From Melioribacter sp. (GTDB lineage: Bacteria > Bacteroidota > Ignavibacteria > Ignavibacteriales > Melioribacteraceae), in assembly GCA_003155655.1 (NCBI GenBank), contig PMDS01000063.1, forward strand, positions 1 to 64,000: DNA of 64,000 nt, in the 5' to 3' direction. A program made the translations under genes and the position numbers. Below the pieces are notes generated by a model. The model saw only the letters and a list, made by a program, of their open reading frames with translations, did not search any database and had not been told where the DNA came from. Positions 36,897 to 46,992 of this stretch are shown here, in pieces. Numbering within the stretch: the first letter of the stretch is position 1; the number at the start of each line of letters is the position of its first letter.

Positions 36897-36928
36897 GAGC
36901 CGTCCCAAGATCACTTTTGAGACGGCTT
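36897..36928. terminator. Hairpin between convergent GH27 and GH3 genes
   Basis: GCCGTC-CCAAGA pairs with the TTTTGAGACGGC side, giving an imperfect stem. On the minus strand the stem is followed by CTCTCGTTTTAAT, so it could end GH3 transcription; the plus-strand side is less T-rich. The sequence ACTTTTGAGACGGCTTC resembles the right arm of the element after gltD (CTTTTGAGACAGCCTC). Confidence 0.6.
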
Positions 36929-36984
36929 CAGCTTAGCATCAAAAAAATAATTATTCCGCTTTAAAAAATCCTTCCCGTTAAAAA

Positions 36985-38808
36985 TTATTTATACGTTAAC
37001 CCAAATCCATATGGGAAAAGCGGATCATATTCTTTATCTCCAATATTTATTGGAATTTGCTGCATATCTTTTGGCCATGAATGCGGAAGTTTTCCGGTCG
37101 GTTTATAATCACCAAATAGAACATCCGCAACACCCTGCCCTTCTGTTCCGGGCAACCATGCAGCAACAAACGCATTTGAGTTTATTAGTGCCTTATCTAT
37201 TATTAATGGCCTTCCTGAAATTAAAATAACAACAACCGGTACATTTGCAGTTTTCGCTTTCTCAATCACTTCCTGGTCTTCAGCAGATAAACTTAAATCC
37301 GCTCTATCACCTAATCCTTCAGCATAAGGAGTTTCTCCTACAACAACAATACAGACATCGGCACCACTTGCGCCCGATCCATCTTTGGAGAATGTAACTT
37401 GTGTTTTTGGGGATACAGTATTTTTTATAGCCTGAAGAATAGTTGTTCCGCCGCTAAGTGTTTTTCCGCTTTCTCCTTGCCAAGAAATTGTCCAGCCACC
37501 GCATTGATTTCCAATATCATCAGCGTTCTTACCAGCCACACAAATACTTTTCAATTTATTTGATAACGGCAGAGTATTATTTTCATTCTTCAGCAACACA
37601 AGTGACTGCCTGACTGCCTCACGGGCTATTTCTCTATGTTCTTTTGAACCAATCTTAGCAAAGAGTGAATTATCAGCAAAAGGTTTTTCAAATACATTCA
37701 ATTCAAATTTTACTGTTAATATCCTTTTTACAGCATCATCAATCCTGCTTACCGAAACGGTATTTTCATTTACAAGTTCTTTAAGGTATTTAATAAAATC
37801 CAGGTAGTTATATTTTCGACCGGGTCCGTTTGGAATCATTGCCATATCCAAACCTGCATTAACCGACTGTTCAATCTGCTTTTTAAAATCTCCGGGAAGT
37901 TGATTTATTCCGCCCCAATCTGAAACTACAAAGCCTTTAAAGCCTAATTCATTTTTAAGAACATCAGTCAAAAAATATTTATTACCGTGCATCTTCTGGC
38001 CATTCCAGCTGCTATATGAAATCATTATTGATTTAACGTCGGCTTTAATAGCTTCAATATAACCCGGCAAATGAATTTTTCTAAACTCTTCCTCACTGCA
38101 CTCTGTATTTCCCTGGTCTTTGCCATTCGTTGTTCCGCCATCTCCTAGAAAATGTTTCGCGCAAGCCAATACGGATAATTTTCCCGAAAGACTTTTACCC
38201 TGCATCCCTTTTATATATGCTGCTCCTAGTTTTTTAACCAATTGGGGGTCTTCACCAAAACTTTCATACGTACGTCCCCAGCGTTCATTCCTTGCCACAG
38301 CAATACATGGTGAGAAACTCCATTGTATTCCAGTTCCTTTAACTTCCCCGGCAGTAGCTGCTCCAACTTTTTCGACCAACTTAATATTATGTGTTGCGCC
38401 AAGGGCTATATTATGCGGAAATATTGTAGCACCGTCAACATTACTATGACCGTGCACAGCATCTATTCCAAAAATAATTGGAATTTTAAGCCTTGTACCA
38501 ACTGCAATACTCTGTAACTTATCATATAATTCTTTCCAGCTTTTTGGAGTATTATCAATTGGGTCCGAACTGCCCCCGCATAAAACCGACCCGATAAAAT
38601 ATTTTCTTACATCGTCCTCATTATTTTTTACGGCCAAATAATCCACCTGAACCATTTGACCGATTTTTTCATCTAGGGTCATTTGTGCAAGCAACGATTC
38701 AACATTGTGCCTGGTTTGTTTTCCATCTTTTGATTTTGGATAGATTGATCGATTCTGACCTAATATAAAAAGCAGACTTACAATCAAAAGGAAAAAATAT
38801 CTCTTCAT
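36985..38808 (-). CDS. GH3 family beta-glucosidase, exported
   Basis: A 607-residue two-domain glycosidase. The signal peptide is [17 protein letters not shown]. The barrel domain carries [21 protein letters not shown] and [18 protein letters not shown], and the nucleophile Asp is about 297 in [12 protein letters not shown]. The second alpha/beta domain has [13 protein letters not shown] and ends with the family C-terminus [13 protein letters not shown]. There is no fibronectin-III domain, so it is like the plant exo-beta-glucanase arrangement. Convergent with the GH27 gene; together they could degrade plant or algal oligosaccharides in the periplasm. Confidence 0.94.
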   Translation of the reverse strand: MKRYFFLLIVSLLFILGQNRSIYPKSKDGKQTRHNVESLLAQMTLDEKIGQMVQVDYLAVKNNEDDVRKYFIGSVLCGGSSDPIDNTPKSWKELYDKLQSIAVGTRLKIPIIFGIDAVHGHSNVDGATIFPHNIALGATHNIKLVEKVGAATAGEVKGTGIQWSFSPCIAVARNERWGRTYESFGEDPQLVKKLGAAYIKGMQGKSLSGKLSVLACAKHFLGDGGTTNGKDQGNTECSEEEFRKIHLPGYIEAIKADVKSIMISYSSWNGQKMHGNKYFLTDVLKNELGFKGFVVSDWGGINQLPGDFKKQIEQSVNAGLDMAMIPNGPGRKYNYLDFIKYLKELVNENTVSVSRIDDAVKRILTVKFELNVFEKPFADNSLFAKIGSKEHREIAREAVRQSLVLLKNENNTLPLSNKLKSICVAGKNADDIGNQCGGWTISWQGESGKTLSGGTTILQAIKNTVSPKTQVTFSKDGSGASGADVCIVVVGETPYAEGLGDRADLSLSAEDQEVIEKAKTANVPVVVILISGRPLIIDKALINSNAFVAAWLPGTEGQGVADVLFGDYKPTGKLPHSWPKDMQQIPINIGDKEYDPLFPYGFGLTYK

Positions 38809-39034
38809 TATAACCCTCTACAATTTTAAGATTAATAATTCATTTAGATGATTTTTTTACCGTTAATCTGGTATTTTGATTATCCGGTTTAACCTGAATA
38901 ACATTTATTAAAAATATTTTATTCCTGTTAGTTAATCAACTGCATAAATATTTTTATGTGAATATTTTATTAATACCCGGCATATGCAGTGTATCCTATA
39001 AATTAACTATTTTAGATAAAAGCATTTGGTACAA

Positions 39035-40324
39035 ATGAGAACAAAAAAAAATATCTTGTTTATTAGCATAATAATTTTGTGTGTTCTTTTCTCATTATTC
39101 TCTTTCTCAAAGCTAAAACCTGTTGAAAACTTCACAATCATTTATATATCTTCTTCCCTGCTATTTGTTTTAATCTGCTTCATGATTTTTAAAATTGAAT
39201 TGCACTTTAAAGAAGTTGCAGCCCTTCTAATTGTCGGAATGCTGATAAGAATAAGTTTTATAAATACACAGCCTATCGGTTCTGATGACGTTTACAGGTA
39301 TATGTGGGATGGAAAAGTTCAAGCTAATGGAATAAATCCATATACATATACTCCAAATAGCAATGCTTTGCAGACACTTCACTCTGAATTGCTGCCCCGT
39401 TTGGTGAATTATCCTGAATTTAAAACAATTTATTTCCCTTTTAGTCAGTGGCTGTTTTATGCAGGTTATCAAATCAGCGGGGAAAATGTATGGGGTTACA
39501 AATTACTTTTACTTGTTTTTGAACTTCTCACAATTCTTGCTTTATTTCTGCTTATTAAGAAAATTGGACTGCCCCGCAAATTTATTCTTTTTTATGTTCT
39601 ATGTCCGCTGCCCATTATTCATTTTTCTATAGATGCGCATCTTGATGGTTTTGGTTTACCTCTGCTGCTCTTCTCTATTTTATTTTATTTAAATCAGAGA
39701 AAAATATTATCGCTAATTTTTCTTGGATTATCCTTATCAATTAAGCCGGTTGGATTATTATTAATTCCAATTTTCTTTTTTAATGAAAAAAATATTCTTG
39801 AGCGGATAAAAATAATAATCATTCCTTTCATTGCATTTTTTATCCAGTTTATCCCCTACATATTTACGTCAAACCCATTTGAAATGTTCTTTTTCTATGC
39901 CAAGAATTGGACCTTTAACGGCATTGTCTTCAATATTATTAATGCTTTTATAAATAACAACCAGACAACCAGGTCATTTTGCGCATTTCTTCTGGTTATT
40001 GCACTCATACCGCTTTTTATTAGCAAAAAGGAAGTAATTTTTAAATTTTATTATTCAATTTTAATTCTTTTTATTTTCTCACCCGTTGTTCATCCGTGGT
40101 ATATTGCCTGGCTGGCAATTTTGCTGCCGCTTTATCCCCGCTGGAGCGGATTTATTTTTATATGCTTAAGCAGCTTAACGTCAATTACGGTTCTCAACTA
40201 TCAACTAACCGGAAAGTGGAATGATTACCCTCTTGTCCTGGCAGCAGAATATATACCGCTATTTTTTTGTCTGGGGTGGGAACTCATGAAATGCAAACCT
40301 AAGTTAGGTTTCATAAGAAAGTAA
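39035..40324 (+). CDS. Membrane glycosyltransferase, GT87/GT-C-like
   Basis: A 429-residue protein with about ten to twelve hydrophobic helices. The loop after the second helix, GSDDVYRYMWDGKVQANGINPY, is typical of the polyprenyl-phosphate mannosyltransferase-like group (GT87, DUF2029 type); the acidic pair would be the catalytic/metal region of a GT-C fold. It should transfer sugars from a lipid-linked donor on the outer face of the membrane. The open frame reaches a TTG at 39026, but ATG 39035 (MRTKKNILFIS) is more likely. No lipid-glycan cluster is nearby. Confidence 0.8.
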   Translation: MRTKKNILFISIIILCVLFSLFSFSKLKPVENFTIIYISSSLLFVLICFMIFKIELHFKEVAALLIVGMLIRISFINTQPIGSDDVYRYMWDGKVQANGINPYTYTPNSNALQTLHSELLPRLVNYPEFKTIYFPFSQWLFYAGYQISGENVWGYKLLLLVFELLTILALFLLIKKIGLPRKFILFYVLCPLPIIHFSIDAHLDGFGLPLLLFSILFYLNQRKILSLIFLGLSLSIKPVGLLLIPIFFFNEKNILERIKIIIIPFIAFFIQFIPYIFTSNPFEMFFFYAKNWTFNGIVFNIINAFINNNQTTRSFCAFLLVIALIPLFISKKEVIFKFYYSILILFIFSPVVHPWYIAWLAILLPLYPRWSGFIFICLSSLTSITVLNYQLTGKWNDYPLVLAAEYIPLFFCLGWELMKCKPKLGFIRK

Positions 40325-40338
40325 TAATAAATTTATTA

Positions 40339-42237
40339 CTATTTATTTCTTTGTGCTTTTTCTCTAGTGCTGTGGCTTGTTCTTACAACCATTACAGGAA
40401 TTTTTATAGAGTGGCGTACACTGTCTACTGTCTGGCCAAAAATAAGGTCTCCAAAAGTCTGATGACCATGAGAACCAAGCACAAGTAAATCAAATCCTTC
40501 TTCTTCAACACATTTTATAATTTCTTCAGATGGATTTCCAAAACGTATTGTAGTTTCCACCAATATGTCATGTTCTTCAATTTCTCTTGCAATCCCATCC
40601 ATGTAGGCATAATCCTCCCTGGTGTGCAGACTTTCCTCATTTGAACCATATACCAAAACGCCGGGAGTATCAACAATATGAATCAATACTAATTTAGCAT
40701 CATGCATTTTACCCAATGTCAGGGCTTCGGAAATGATTGTTGCGTCTTCTTCTCCATGTTCAAGTGCAACGCCGATACTTTTATATTTTTTTGTTTTAAT
40801 ATTCGCTCCTACATTTTTGCTGGACGTGGAGACGTCAATTTTCCAAGTGTTGGAAGTCCTAAATAACGGCAGGAACGTTACATAGACAAGCGTGCTAAGG
40901 ACAATTAGTATAACAGGAATAAGAACTAATACATTGCCATTTGTCCATTCTAGAACAGCATCATAAATCAATTTAAAATTCAATGCAACAATTACAATTG
41001 CAACAAGCCATGCCAATAATTTAACCCAAAGTGAATTTAGAAAATTCCCCATTTTTTTTCTATCAGAAGTAAAATGGATTAAAGGAATAATAGCAAAAGG
41101 CAGCTGCAAACTTAAAAGCACCTGCGAGAAAATTAATAATTTAAAAGTACCCTCATTACCTGAAATTGCAATAACAATTACAGCAGGTAATAATGCCAAG
41201 CTCCTTGTAATAAATCTGCGAAGCCAGGGACGTAATTTTATATTTAAGAATCCCTCCATTACGATCTGACCTGAGAGCGTTCCGGTAAGTGTTGAACTTT
41301 GTCCTGCAGCAAGCAATGCAATTCCAAAAGCCAATGGAGCAATTTTAGAGCCAAGAATTGGCGCTAATAAATCATGAGCCTGTTGTATTTCAGTGACGGC
41401 AATCCCGCGTCTGAAAAAAACTGCCGATGCCATAATCAATATTGCAGCGTTCACAAAAAAGGCTGCATTAAGTGCTACGGCGGAATCTATCAAATTAAAT
41501 TTGCACGCTTCTGCTTTTCCGGTATGTGTGTTCGAAATTGATCTTGTCTGCACTAACGATGAATGCAGGTACAAATTATGAGGCATTACAGTGGCGCCAA
41601 TAATTCCAATTGCTACGTATAAGGCACCGTTATCAAGATGAGGAATGAAACCCGATAAAATTCCACTCCACTCGGGCTGGGCAAAAAACATTTCTATCAA
41701 ATAACTTGTACCAATTGTTGCAACAAGCATAACAATAAAAGCTTCCATCTTACGTACACCAAGCTTTTGAATTGCAAGAAGCAGAAAAGTATCAAGAGCA
41801 GTTACAACACACCCCCATAGCAACGGCAGCCCGAAAAGTAAATTCAACCCTAGAATTGTTCCAAGAACCTCAGCAAGATCAGTTGCGGCAATTGCAATTT
41901 CAGCCAATACCCATAAAAATACATTTAATTTTTTGGGATATTCCCTTCTGCATCCCTGGGCAAGATCATGTCCGGTAACAATTCCCAAACGAGCCGATAA
42001 TGTTTGCAGCAGGATTGCCATTAAATTGGACATAAACAAAACCCAAATTAATGTGTATCCGAAACGCGAGCCGCCTTCAATATCTGTTGCCCAGTTGCCG
42101 GGATCCATATACCCAACACTTACAAGATATGCCGGTCCAACAAAAGCGAACAACCGTCTGAACCATCCGCGCTTTCTTACAGCAATTGTACCACCCTGGT
42201 TTTCTATGTTTTGTTCTTTATTTGAAATTTGATTCAT
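40339..42237 (-). CDS. Nramp divalent metal transporter fused to universal stress domain
   Basis: A 632-residue fusion. Residues about 25-450 are an Nramp (MntH-like) transporter with the helix-1 metal motif DPGNWATDIEGGSRFGY and the helix-6 motif GATVMPHNLYLHSS, so Mn2+ or Fe2+ uptake is expected. From about residue 480 a UspA domain follows (KYKSIGVALEHGEEDATII, then DLLVLGSHGHQTFGDLIFG with the ATP-binding type G-2x-G-9x-G pattern). The cytoplasmic Usp part may sense nucleotides. Such fusions exist in other bacteria. Convergent with the GT87-like gene. Confidence 0.94.
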   Translation of the reverse strand: MNQISNKEQNIENQGGTIAVRKRGWFRRLFAFVGPAYLVSVGYMDPGNWATDIEGGSRFGYTLIWVLFMSNLMAILLQTLSARLGIVTGHDLAQGCRREYPKKLNVFLWVLAEIAIAATDLAEVLGTILGLNLLFGLPLLWGCVVTALDTFLLLAIQKLGVRKMEAFIVMLVATIGTSYLIEMFFAQPEWSGILSGFIPHLDNGALYVAIGIIGATVMPHNLYLHSSLVQTRSISNTHTGKAEACKFNLIDSAVALNAAFFVNAAILIMASAVFFRRGIAVTEIQQAHDLLAPILGSKIAPLAFGIALLAAGQSSTLTGTLSGQIVMEGFLNIKLRPWLRRFITRSLALLPAVIVIAISGNEGTFKLLIFSQVLLSLQLPFAIIPLIHFTSDRKKMGNFLNSLWVKLLAWLVAIVIVALNFKLIYDAVLEWTNGNVLVLIPVILIVLSTLVYVTFLPLFRTSNTWKIDVSTSSKNVGANIKTKKYKSIGVALEHGEEDATIISEALTLGKMHDAKLVLIHIVDTPGVLVYGSNEESLHTREDYAYMDGIAREIEEHDILVETTIRFGNPSEEIIKCVEEEGFDLLVLGSHGHQTFGDLIFGQTVDSVRHSIKIPVMVVRTSHSTREKAQRNK

Positions 42238-42436
42238 GCTTAATTGAATATCTTTATTGAAATATATTAACTATTAAAGTTATTGTCGACCCAATAATCA
42301 AAATTTTATGTCTTGAGGTAAAAATATTCTATTCTGCAAAATGAGTGGTATTAACAAAATAATTAAAGTGACAAATGAAATTATTGATATATTTTTGTAA
42401 CGGATTATTTTTAACGTAGAAATATCAGGAGAATAA

Positions 42437-43528
42437 ATGCAGAAATTTCTTTTAATTCTTGCTGCTGCAGTTTTGTTTTATTCATGCACATCTAAAGAGA
42501 CAATTAAACCAAAAGAAGAAGTAAAACCAATTGAAGTCCCCAAGAAGACTCTATCGTTTGATTTTGAGATACAAAAATCAAAGACTAATATATCACTGCG
42601 CGGTATTTCGGTTGTGGATTCACTCACTGCCTGGGCTTCCGGTTCCAACGGAACATTTTTAAGAACAACTGATGGGGGAAAAACATGGACAAACGGAAAA
42701 GTAAAAGGCTTTGAACCTCTTGATTTCCGTGACATAGAAGCATTTGACAAAAATACGGCACTTATTATGTGTGTTGATGCACCGGCATTTTTTTTCAAAA
42801 CAACCGACGGAGGCAAATCATGGAAAAGAAGGTATATGAACCGGGATGCAAATATTTTTTTCGATGGGTTAGCTTTTTGGGATGAGAAAAATGGAATTGC
42901 ACTCAGCGATCCGATTGACGGAAGATTCTTTATTGTTACAACAAAAGACGGGGGTGATTCATGGAAGGAAATTCCATCTATCAATATCCCTAAAGCCGCC
43001 AAAGGCGAAAGCGCTTTTGCTGCAAGCGGAACAGCGATCTCTGTTTATGGAAAAGAATTGGTCTGGTTTGGAACAGGCGGAGGCGATAAAGCTAAAATAT
43101 ATCTTTCCGATGATTCCGGGAAAAACTGGAGAGCAATGGATGCACCGGTTAAAAGCGGCAGTTCGTCGGGTGTGTTTTCTGTCTGTTTTAAAGACGAACT
43201 TAATGGCATTGCAGTTGGCGGAGATTATAAAAATGATAAAGACAATTCCTCCAACTGTGTTATTAGCGACGACGGCGGTTTAACATGGCAGATTGTAGAT
43301 AAAAATCAGCCGAATGGATTTAAATCCTGCGTTTTGTGGAATAAAGATTACAAATTCTATTTTGCTACAGGAACTTCCGGAAGCGATTATTCAATTGATG
43401 ACGGCAAAACATGGAAGGCAATTAATTCACAAAGCTACAACAGCATTTCTATTTCCAAAACCGACGGCAGTTGTTTTGTTGTTGGAGATCATGGTGCAAT
43501 TGCAAAGGTAAGATTCAGTCTAAAATAG
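42437..43528 (+). CDS. YCF48/BNR-type beta-propeller lipoprotein
   Basis: A 363-residue lipoprotein with signal LLILAAAVLFYSC (Cys acceptor about 17). The rest consists of propeller blades each with TTDGGKTW-like Asp-box/BNR motifs (RTTDGGKTWTNGK, KTTDGGKSWKRR, VTTKDGGDSWKE, LSDDSGKNWRA, ISDDGGLTWQ). Related proteins are called YCF48-like or oxidoreductase-like; YCF48 itself is a photosystem assembly factor, and no enzymatic role is established for the bacterial relatives. AGGAG six bases before the ATG. Monocistronic. Confidence 0.88.
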   Translation: MQKFLLILAAAVLFYSCTSKETIKPKEEVKPIEVPKKTLSFDFEIQKSKTNISLRGISVVDSLTAWASGSNGTFLRTTDGGKTWTNGKVKGFEPLDFRDIEAFDKNTALIMCVDAPAFFFKTTDGGKSWKRRYMNRDANIFFDGLAFWDEKNGIALSDPIDGRFFIVTTKDGGDSWKEIPSINIPKAAKGESAFAASGTAISVYGKELVWFGTGGGDKAKIYLSDDSGKNWRAMDAPVKSGSSSGVFSVCFKDELNGIAVGGDYKNDKDNSSNCVISDDGGLTWQIVDKNQPNGFKSCVLWNKDYKFYFATGTSGSDYSIDDGKTWKAINSQSYNSISISKTDGSCFVVGDHGAIAKVRFSLK

Positions 43529-43785
43529 ATAATTTTTTCAATACGCTTTATTGATTTTTTAGGGATTATAAAATTATTGTAGCTAATTATGGTGACCCGG
43601 GGATCAGACAGTTTAAATTAATCCGATTTTATGAATCTGTATTTGCTTCGGTTATATATTTAATAATTAAGCTGCTTGCATTGTTTAAAAAGGTGAAACG
43701 TAAGACGGAAGAATTACTAATTGCAGTCAAGGTTTACTTACTCCTTATACATTAAACTTTATACTGTTTTATTTCTCCTTGTATT

Positions 43786-45249
43786 TTATTCCAACTTTTC
43801 AAATTCTCCTATTTTTAAATTTTCTATTGGAATTCTATTTTTGTCATTAATAAACATTCGTATAAAGGCATAAATTATTAAACCCCACAGCAAGAACCCA
43901 ATAAACTCACGCCAGCTTAAAGGCGTTCTTATTGTATTAGAAAAACCGGAAACAATTCTTTTATGAAGCAAATGTTTTAAATAATCATGTTGTGGCAACC
44001 CGACCTTTGCAGATAATAGCATTTCATTGAACTCTTTTTTGTATTTATTAAAATCTGTTTCATTTACGACGAAATCAATATTAATTATTTCTCTTTCAAG
44101 TATGTACATTACTTTCAAATCCAGAATATTATCATCTGTTTTTATATTTATATCTAAATGTAAATCGGGATTTAAGGAATAATTAAACATTGACAATAAT
44201 CTTTGATTTTTAGAATCATAGAACATTTTGCCTCTCCGCGATTCATTTAACAATGAAAGCCAGTTTGAATCACTAGTAACAATACCGGGATATTTTTTAA
44301 TCTCATTAAAGATTTTGCTTTTATCGTTTTGATTTAAAACGTTATGCGATGAAATAACAAACGGGATCTCGGGTAAATTACCGGAATGACTTTCTTGTAT
44401 TATATAGTCAAATGATTTATGCTCCAGATGCTTCGAGTAAAATTTTATCTTTTCATCGTCAATATCCGTTTTATAATATTGAGTCCATCCTGTAGGTGCT
44501 GTTAATTGAATAGTCTTATTAACATTACTATAATTAGTAGCTCCCTGGAGAAGAATTAATTGTATTAGAACGAAAAATAAATTTATAGAACTGTGTAAAA
44601 CTATACTCCAAATAATGCCGTTTCTAATTCTTATGTAACCAAGCCAAATACCATTTACTGATGCGTACATTGTAAATATCCAGGCAAATGCAATTAGATT
44701 AAGAGATAACAATTGGTTAAAAGTATGAGCAATGCCAAAAGTAAATGCCGTAATATAAAAGATGAACCTGAAGTACTTTTTCCAGATGTTCGATAATTTT
44801 TCCTCAATCTCTTTTGATCTGGTATAATAAAACGTTATTAAAAAAATAATTATTGCAGGTGCTATTGAATACATGATTGGAATATCTACAAATATGTTTA
44901 GCCAAAACCAAACTTGTAGAGCTACAAAAATGCTGAAGAAAAGAGAATTAACTCTCAGTTGAAGTCTGAATGAAAATTCTTCAATAACCGGCGCTACTAC
45001 ACATAATGATAATAACATTTGCCAGATTGATAATGCTCCCGAAAATTCTTTTAATATACTTGGACTTCCAACAAGAATACCAATCTTTACCAGTAGTAAA
45101 GTACATATATTTATGAATAATGTAAAAAGAATAGATATTGCAAAAACAATAGAGAATCGTTTAATCTTATTAAAGAAGGTTGTTTCAATTTTAGGATTAT
45201 AAACAGGAAAGCGGATAAAATTAAAAATATCTTTCAGATAAAGCAGCAT
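43786..45249 (-). CDS. CPBP-family intramembrane protease with C-terminal extension
   Basis: A 487-residue membrane protein. The protease core has the EExxxR motif in VIEEFSFRLQLR, the second motif in FGIAHTFNQ, and the third in LHSSINLFF, all with the histidines and Glu needed for a glutamate-type intramembrane protease of the Rce1/CAAX group. After the core, a soluble domain of about 190 residues (starting around TAPTGWTQYYKTD) and a final membrane helix follow, which is not part of the standard family. ATG 45249 has GGGGTG upstream and is preferred over a TTG at 45282. Confidence 0.87.
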   Translation of the reverse strand: MLLYLKDIFNFIRFPVYNPKIETTFFNKIKRFSIVFAISILFTLFINICTLLLVKIGILVGSPSILKEFSGALSIWQMLLSLCVVAPVIEEFSFRLQLRVNSLFFSIFVALQVWFWLNIFVDIPIMYSIAPAIIIFLITFYYTRSKEIEEKLSNIWKKYFRFIFYITAFTFGIAHTFNQLLSLNLIAFAWIFTMYASVNGIWLGYIRIRNGIIWSIVLHSSINLFFVLIQLILLQGATNYSNVNKTIQLTAPTGWTQYYKTDIDDEKIKFYSKHLEHKSFDYIIQESHSGNLPEIPFVISSHNVLNQNDKSKIFNEIKKYPGIVTSDSNWLSLLNESRRGKMFYDSKNQRLLSMFNYSLNPDLHLDINIKTDDNILDLKVMYILEREIINIDFVVNETDFNKYKKEFNEMLLSAKVGLPQHDYLKHLLHKRIVSGFSNTIRTPLSWREFIGFLLWGLIIYAFIRMFINDKNRIPIENLKIGEFEKLE

Positions 45250-45471
45250 TTGTATCACCCCGAAGATTGTCTTCAAATTCAACGGTAAATCGAATATTAT
45301 CTTTAATACTCAATTTTTGATATTACAATAATGATTTATTCAAAATTAATCCGCAACTCATATTTGTAGAAATTTATCCGGGCTGGTATTGCCAGGCAAG
45401 CATCCTCTTAACTAACTCCTTTTATCTTTTAATTTTTTACTTTTACTCCTTACTTCTGTCTCCTTTCTCCT

Positions 45472-46383
45472 TCACTTATACAATTCCCCATTTAAATATC
45501 TCAATCCCGAATCAATAATAACAGTAACAATTTTTTTACCGGGACCTAATTCTTTTGCCCTTTTAAGCGCCGCCCAAACATTTGCTCCTGAAGTAATTCC
45601 GCCCCAGATACCTTCTTTATTTGCCAGGAGTCTTGCCGTGGTAAATGCATCGTTATCAGAAACTGAAATAACATCATCCTGCAGATCACGCCGGTAGATT
45701 GATGGAATGAATCCCAGCCCTATTCCTTCCAACCGGTGAGTGCCCGTAGTATCACCACCTGAAAGAAATCTAACATTCATCGGTTCAATGGCGATACATT
45801 TAATTTTAGGAATTTCTTTTTTTAATACTTCAGCATTGCCTGAAAAACAAGCACCTGTTCCGACACCCATAATAAATTCATCTATATTTTTACCAAGCAC
45901 GGCAATAATTTCCCGTGCCATTTTATGGTATGCATTTCTGTTATCTACGTTATTAACTTGATCTGTCCAGAAAGTATTTGGCTCGGAACTCAGTACCTTT
46001 GCTCTTGCAATCATATCGTCAATCAATTTTGCAGTAATCATACCATTATTGCTTTTAATCAATTCCAATCCAGCACCAAAAACTTTCATTGTTTGTAGTT
46101 TTTCTTCGGAGAATGCATTGGATGAAATAAAGTGAGCTTTATAACCACGCATTGCACAGATCATTGCCAAGGATGCACCTGTACTGCCGCCTGTATACTC
46201 TACAACTTTACCTCCCGGTTTTAATTCCCCTCTTTTCTCCGCTCCTTCAATCATAGATAATGCCATCCTGTCCTTCATGCTACCGGTGGGATTTCCTCCT
46301 TCATATTTAACATAAATATCCGCGCTATCAGGACCAGTAAGTCTTTCCAATTTAAGTAAAGGTGTGTCACCGATTTTATTCAT
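45472..46383 (-). CDS. Cysteine synthase-like PLP enzyme
   Basis: A 303-residue fold-type II PLP protein of the CysK/CBS family. PLP lysine is about K37 in GGNPTGSMKDRMAL, substrate loop VEYTGGSTGAS, and phosphate loop MGVGTGACFSGNAEV. It is likely to use O-acetylserine or a related substrate with sulfide or another nucleophile. Family members with this start are annotated as cysteine synthase family proteins of uncertain specificity. It lies 12 bp downstream of a MarR gene, so it is probably the target of that regulator. Confidence 0.9.
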   Translation of the reverse strand: MNKIGDTPLLKLERLTGPDSADIYVKYEGGNPTGSMKDRMALSMIEGAEKRGELKPGGKVVEYTGGSTGASLAMICAMRGYKAHFISSNAFSEEKLQTMKVFGAGLELIKSNNGMITAKLIDDMIARAKVLSSEPNTFWTDQVNNVDNRNAYHKMAREIIAVLGKNIDEFIMGVGTGACFSGNAEVLKKEIPKIKCIAIEPMNVRFLSGGDTTGTHRLEGIGLGFIPSIYRRDLQDDVISVSDNDAFTTARLLANKEGIWGGITSGANVWAALKRAKELGPGKKIVTVIIDSGLRYLNGELYK

Positions 46384-46395
46384 TTAGAACTCCAA

Positions 46396-46878
46396 TTATT
46401 TTTTAATTTTTGCTTTGGCTCTTTCCGCAAAGCTTTTTGATTCATGCTGCAGCTCAAAATTATCTAAACTGCTTAGAAAGTCTTGATTTGATTTTAGCAT
46501 TTCTCTAACAGAATTTTGTCCGGCATTCCATATTTTCTCAAACTTTGGCATGTTCTTTTTTGCCTTAGCTGATAAACGCAGTATTTTTTTCCTGTTATCC
46601 TTATCATCCACAGTAATATCAATGTACCCTTTCTTCAACATTCTTGTAATCATTTTATTTGCAGCAGGCAGCGAGAACCTGAATGCTTCTGCAATTTCCG
46701 ATAATGTACTTTGTTTCTTTTCCTTTAGATAAAGAAGCAGAAGGTGCCAACTTGGTTCAATATCCACATTGTTTGCAAGGTATAAATCTTTAATTCCCGA
46801 GGATAGCGCGTCACTCAGTCTTTTAATTCTGGCTGTAACGCCGAGATAGCCCAGGTCTTTTAGATAATCATTTTTCAT
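46396..46878 (-). CDS. MarR-family transcriptional regulator
   Basis: A 160-residue winged-helix repressor-type protein. The HTH is STLSEIAEAFRFSLPAANKMI and the wing is KKGYIDITVDDKDNRKKILRLS (the DxR motif of MarR proteins, here DKDNR). The gene precedes the cysteine-synthase-like gene on the same strand. A perfect palindrome is located from 4 to 23 bases upstream of its ATG, which fits autoregulation. Confidence 0.92.
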   Translation of the reverse strand: MKNDYLKDLGYLGVTARIKRLSDALSSGIKDLYLANNVDIEPSWHLLLLYLKEKKQSTLSEIAEAFRFSLPAANKMITRMLKKGYIDITVDDKDNRKKILRLSAKAKKNMPKFEKIWNAGQNSVREMLKSNQDFLSSLDNFELQHESKSFAERAKAKIKK

Positions 46879-46881
46879 AAA

Positions 46882-46901
46882 TTACTTAACCAGTTAAGTA
46901 A
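46882..46901. promoter_or_regulatory. Probable MarR operator
   Basis: TTACTTAAC CA GTTAAGTAA is a perfect 9-bp inverted repeat with a two-base centre, the size and AT-rich symmetry typical of MarR-dimer sites. It covers the region where a ribosome site would be, directly before the marR start codon, so binding would block both transcription start and possibly the leader. Confidence 0.75.
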
Positions 46902-46948
46902 ATATTGTAAAAAATATTTTACCGGTCAAGGATTTGCTTGTATAACAA

Positions 46949-46979
46949 TAGAATCCGGGTGGTGGTACCCGGACTCTAT
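46949..46979 (-). terminator. Hairpin after the NO reductase gene
   Basis: ATAGA-TCCGGGT pairs with ACCCGGA-TCTAT around GGTGGT, a strong stem with one mismatch, 14 bases past the NO reductase stop on the minus strand. The T-richness downstream is modest (TTGTTAT), so it is a probable but not certain terminator. Confidence 0.65.
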
Positions 46980-46992
46980 AATAAAAATATTT

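Noticed and set aside
42478-43002. A 174-codon open frame opposite the YCF48-like gene
   Set aside because: It is antisense to an obvious propeller gene, has no recognisable domain and low-complexity composition; it follows from codon use on the other strand.
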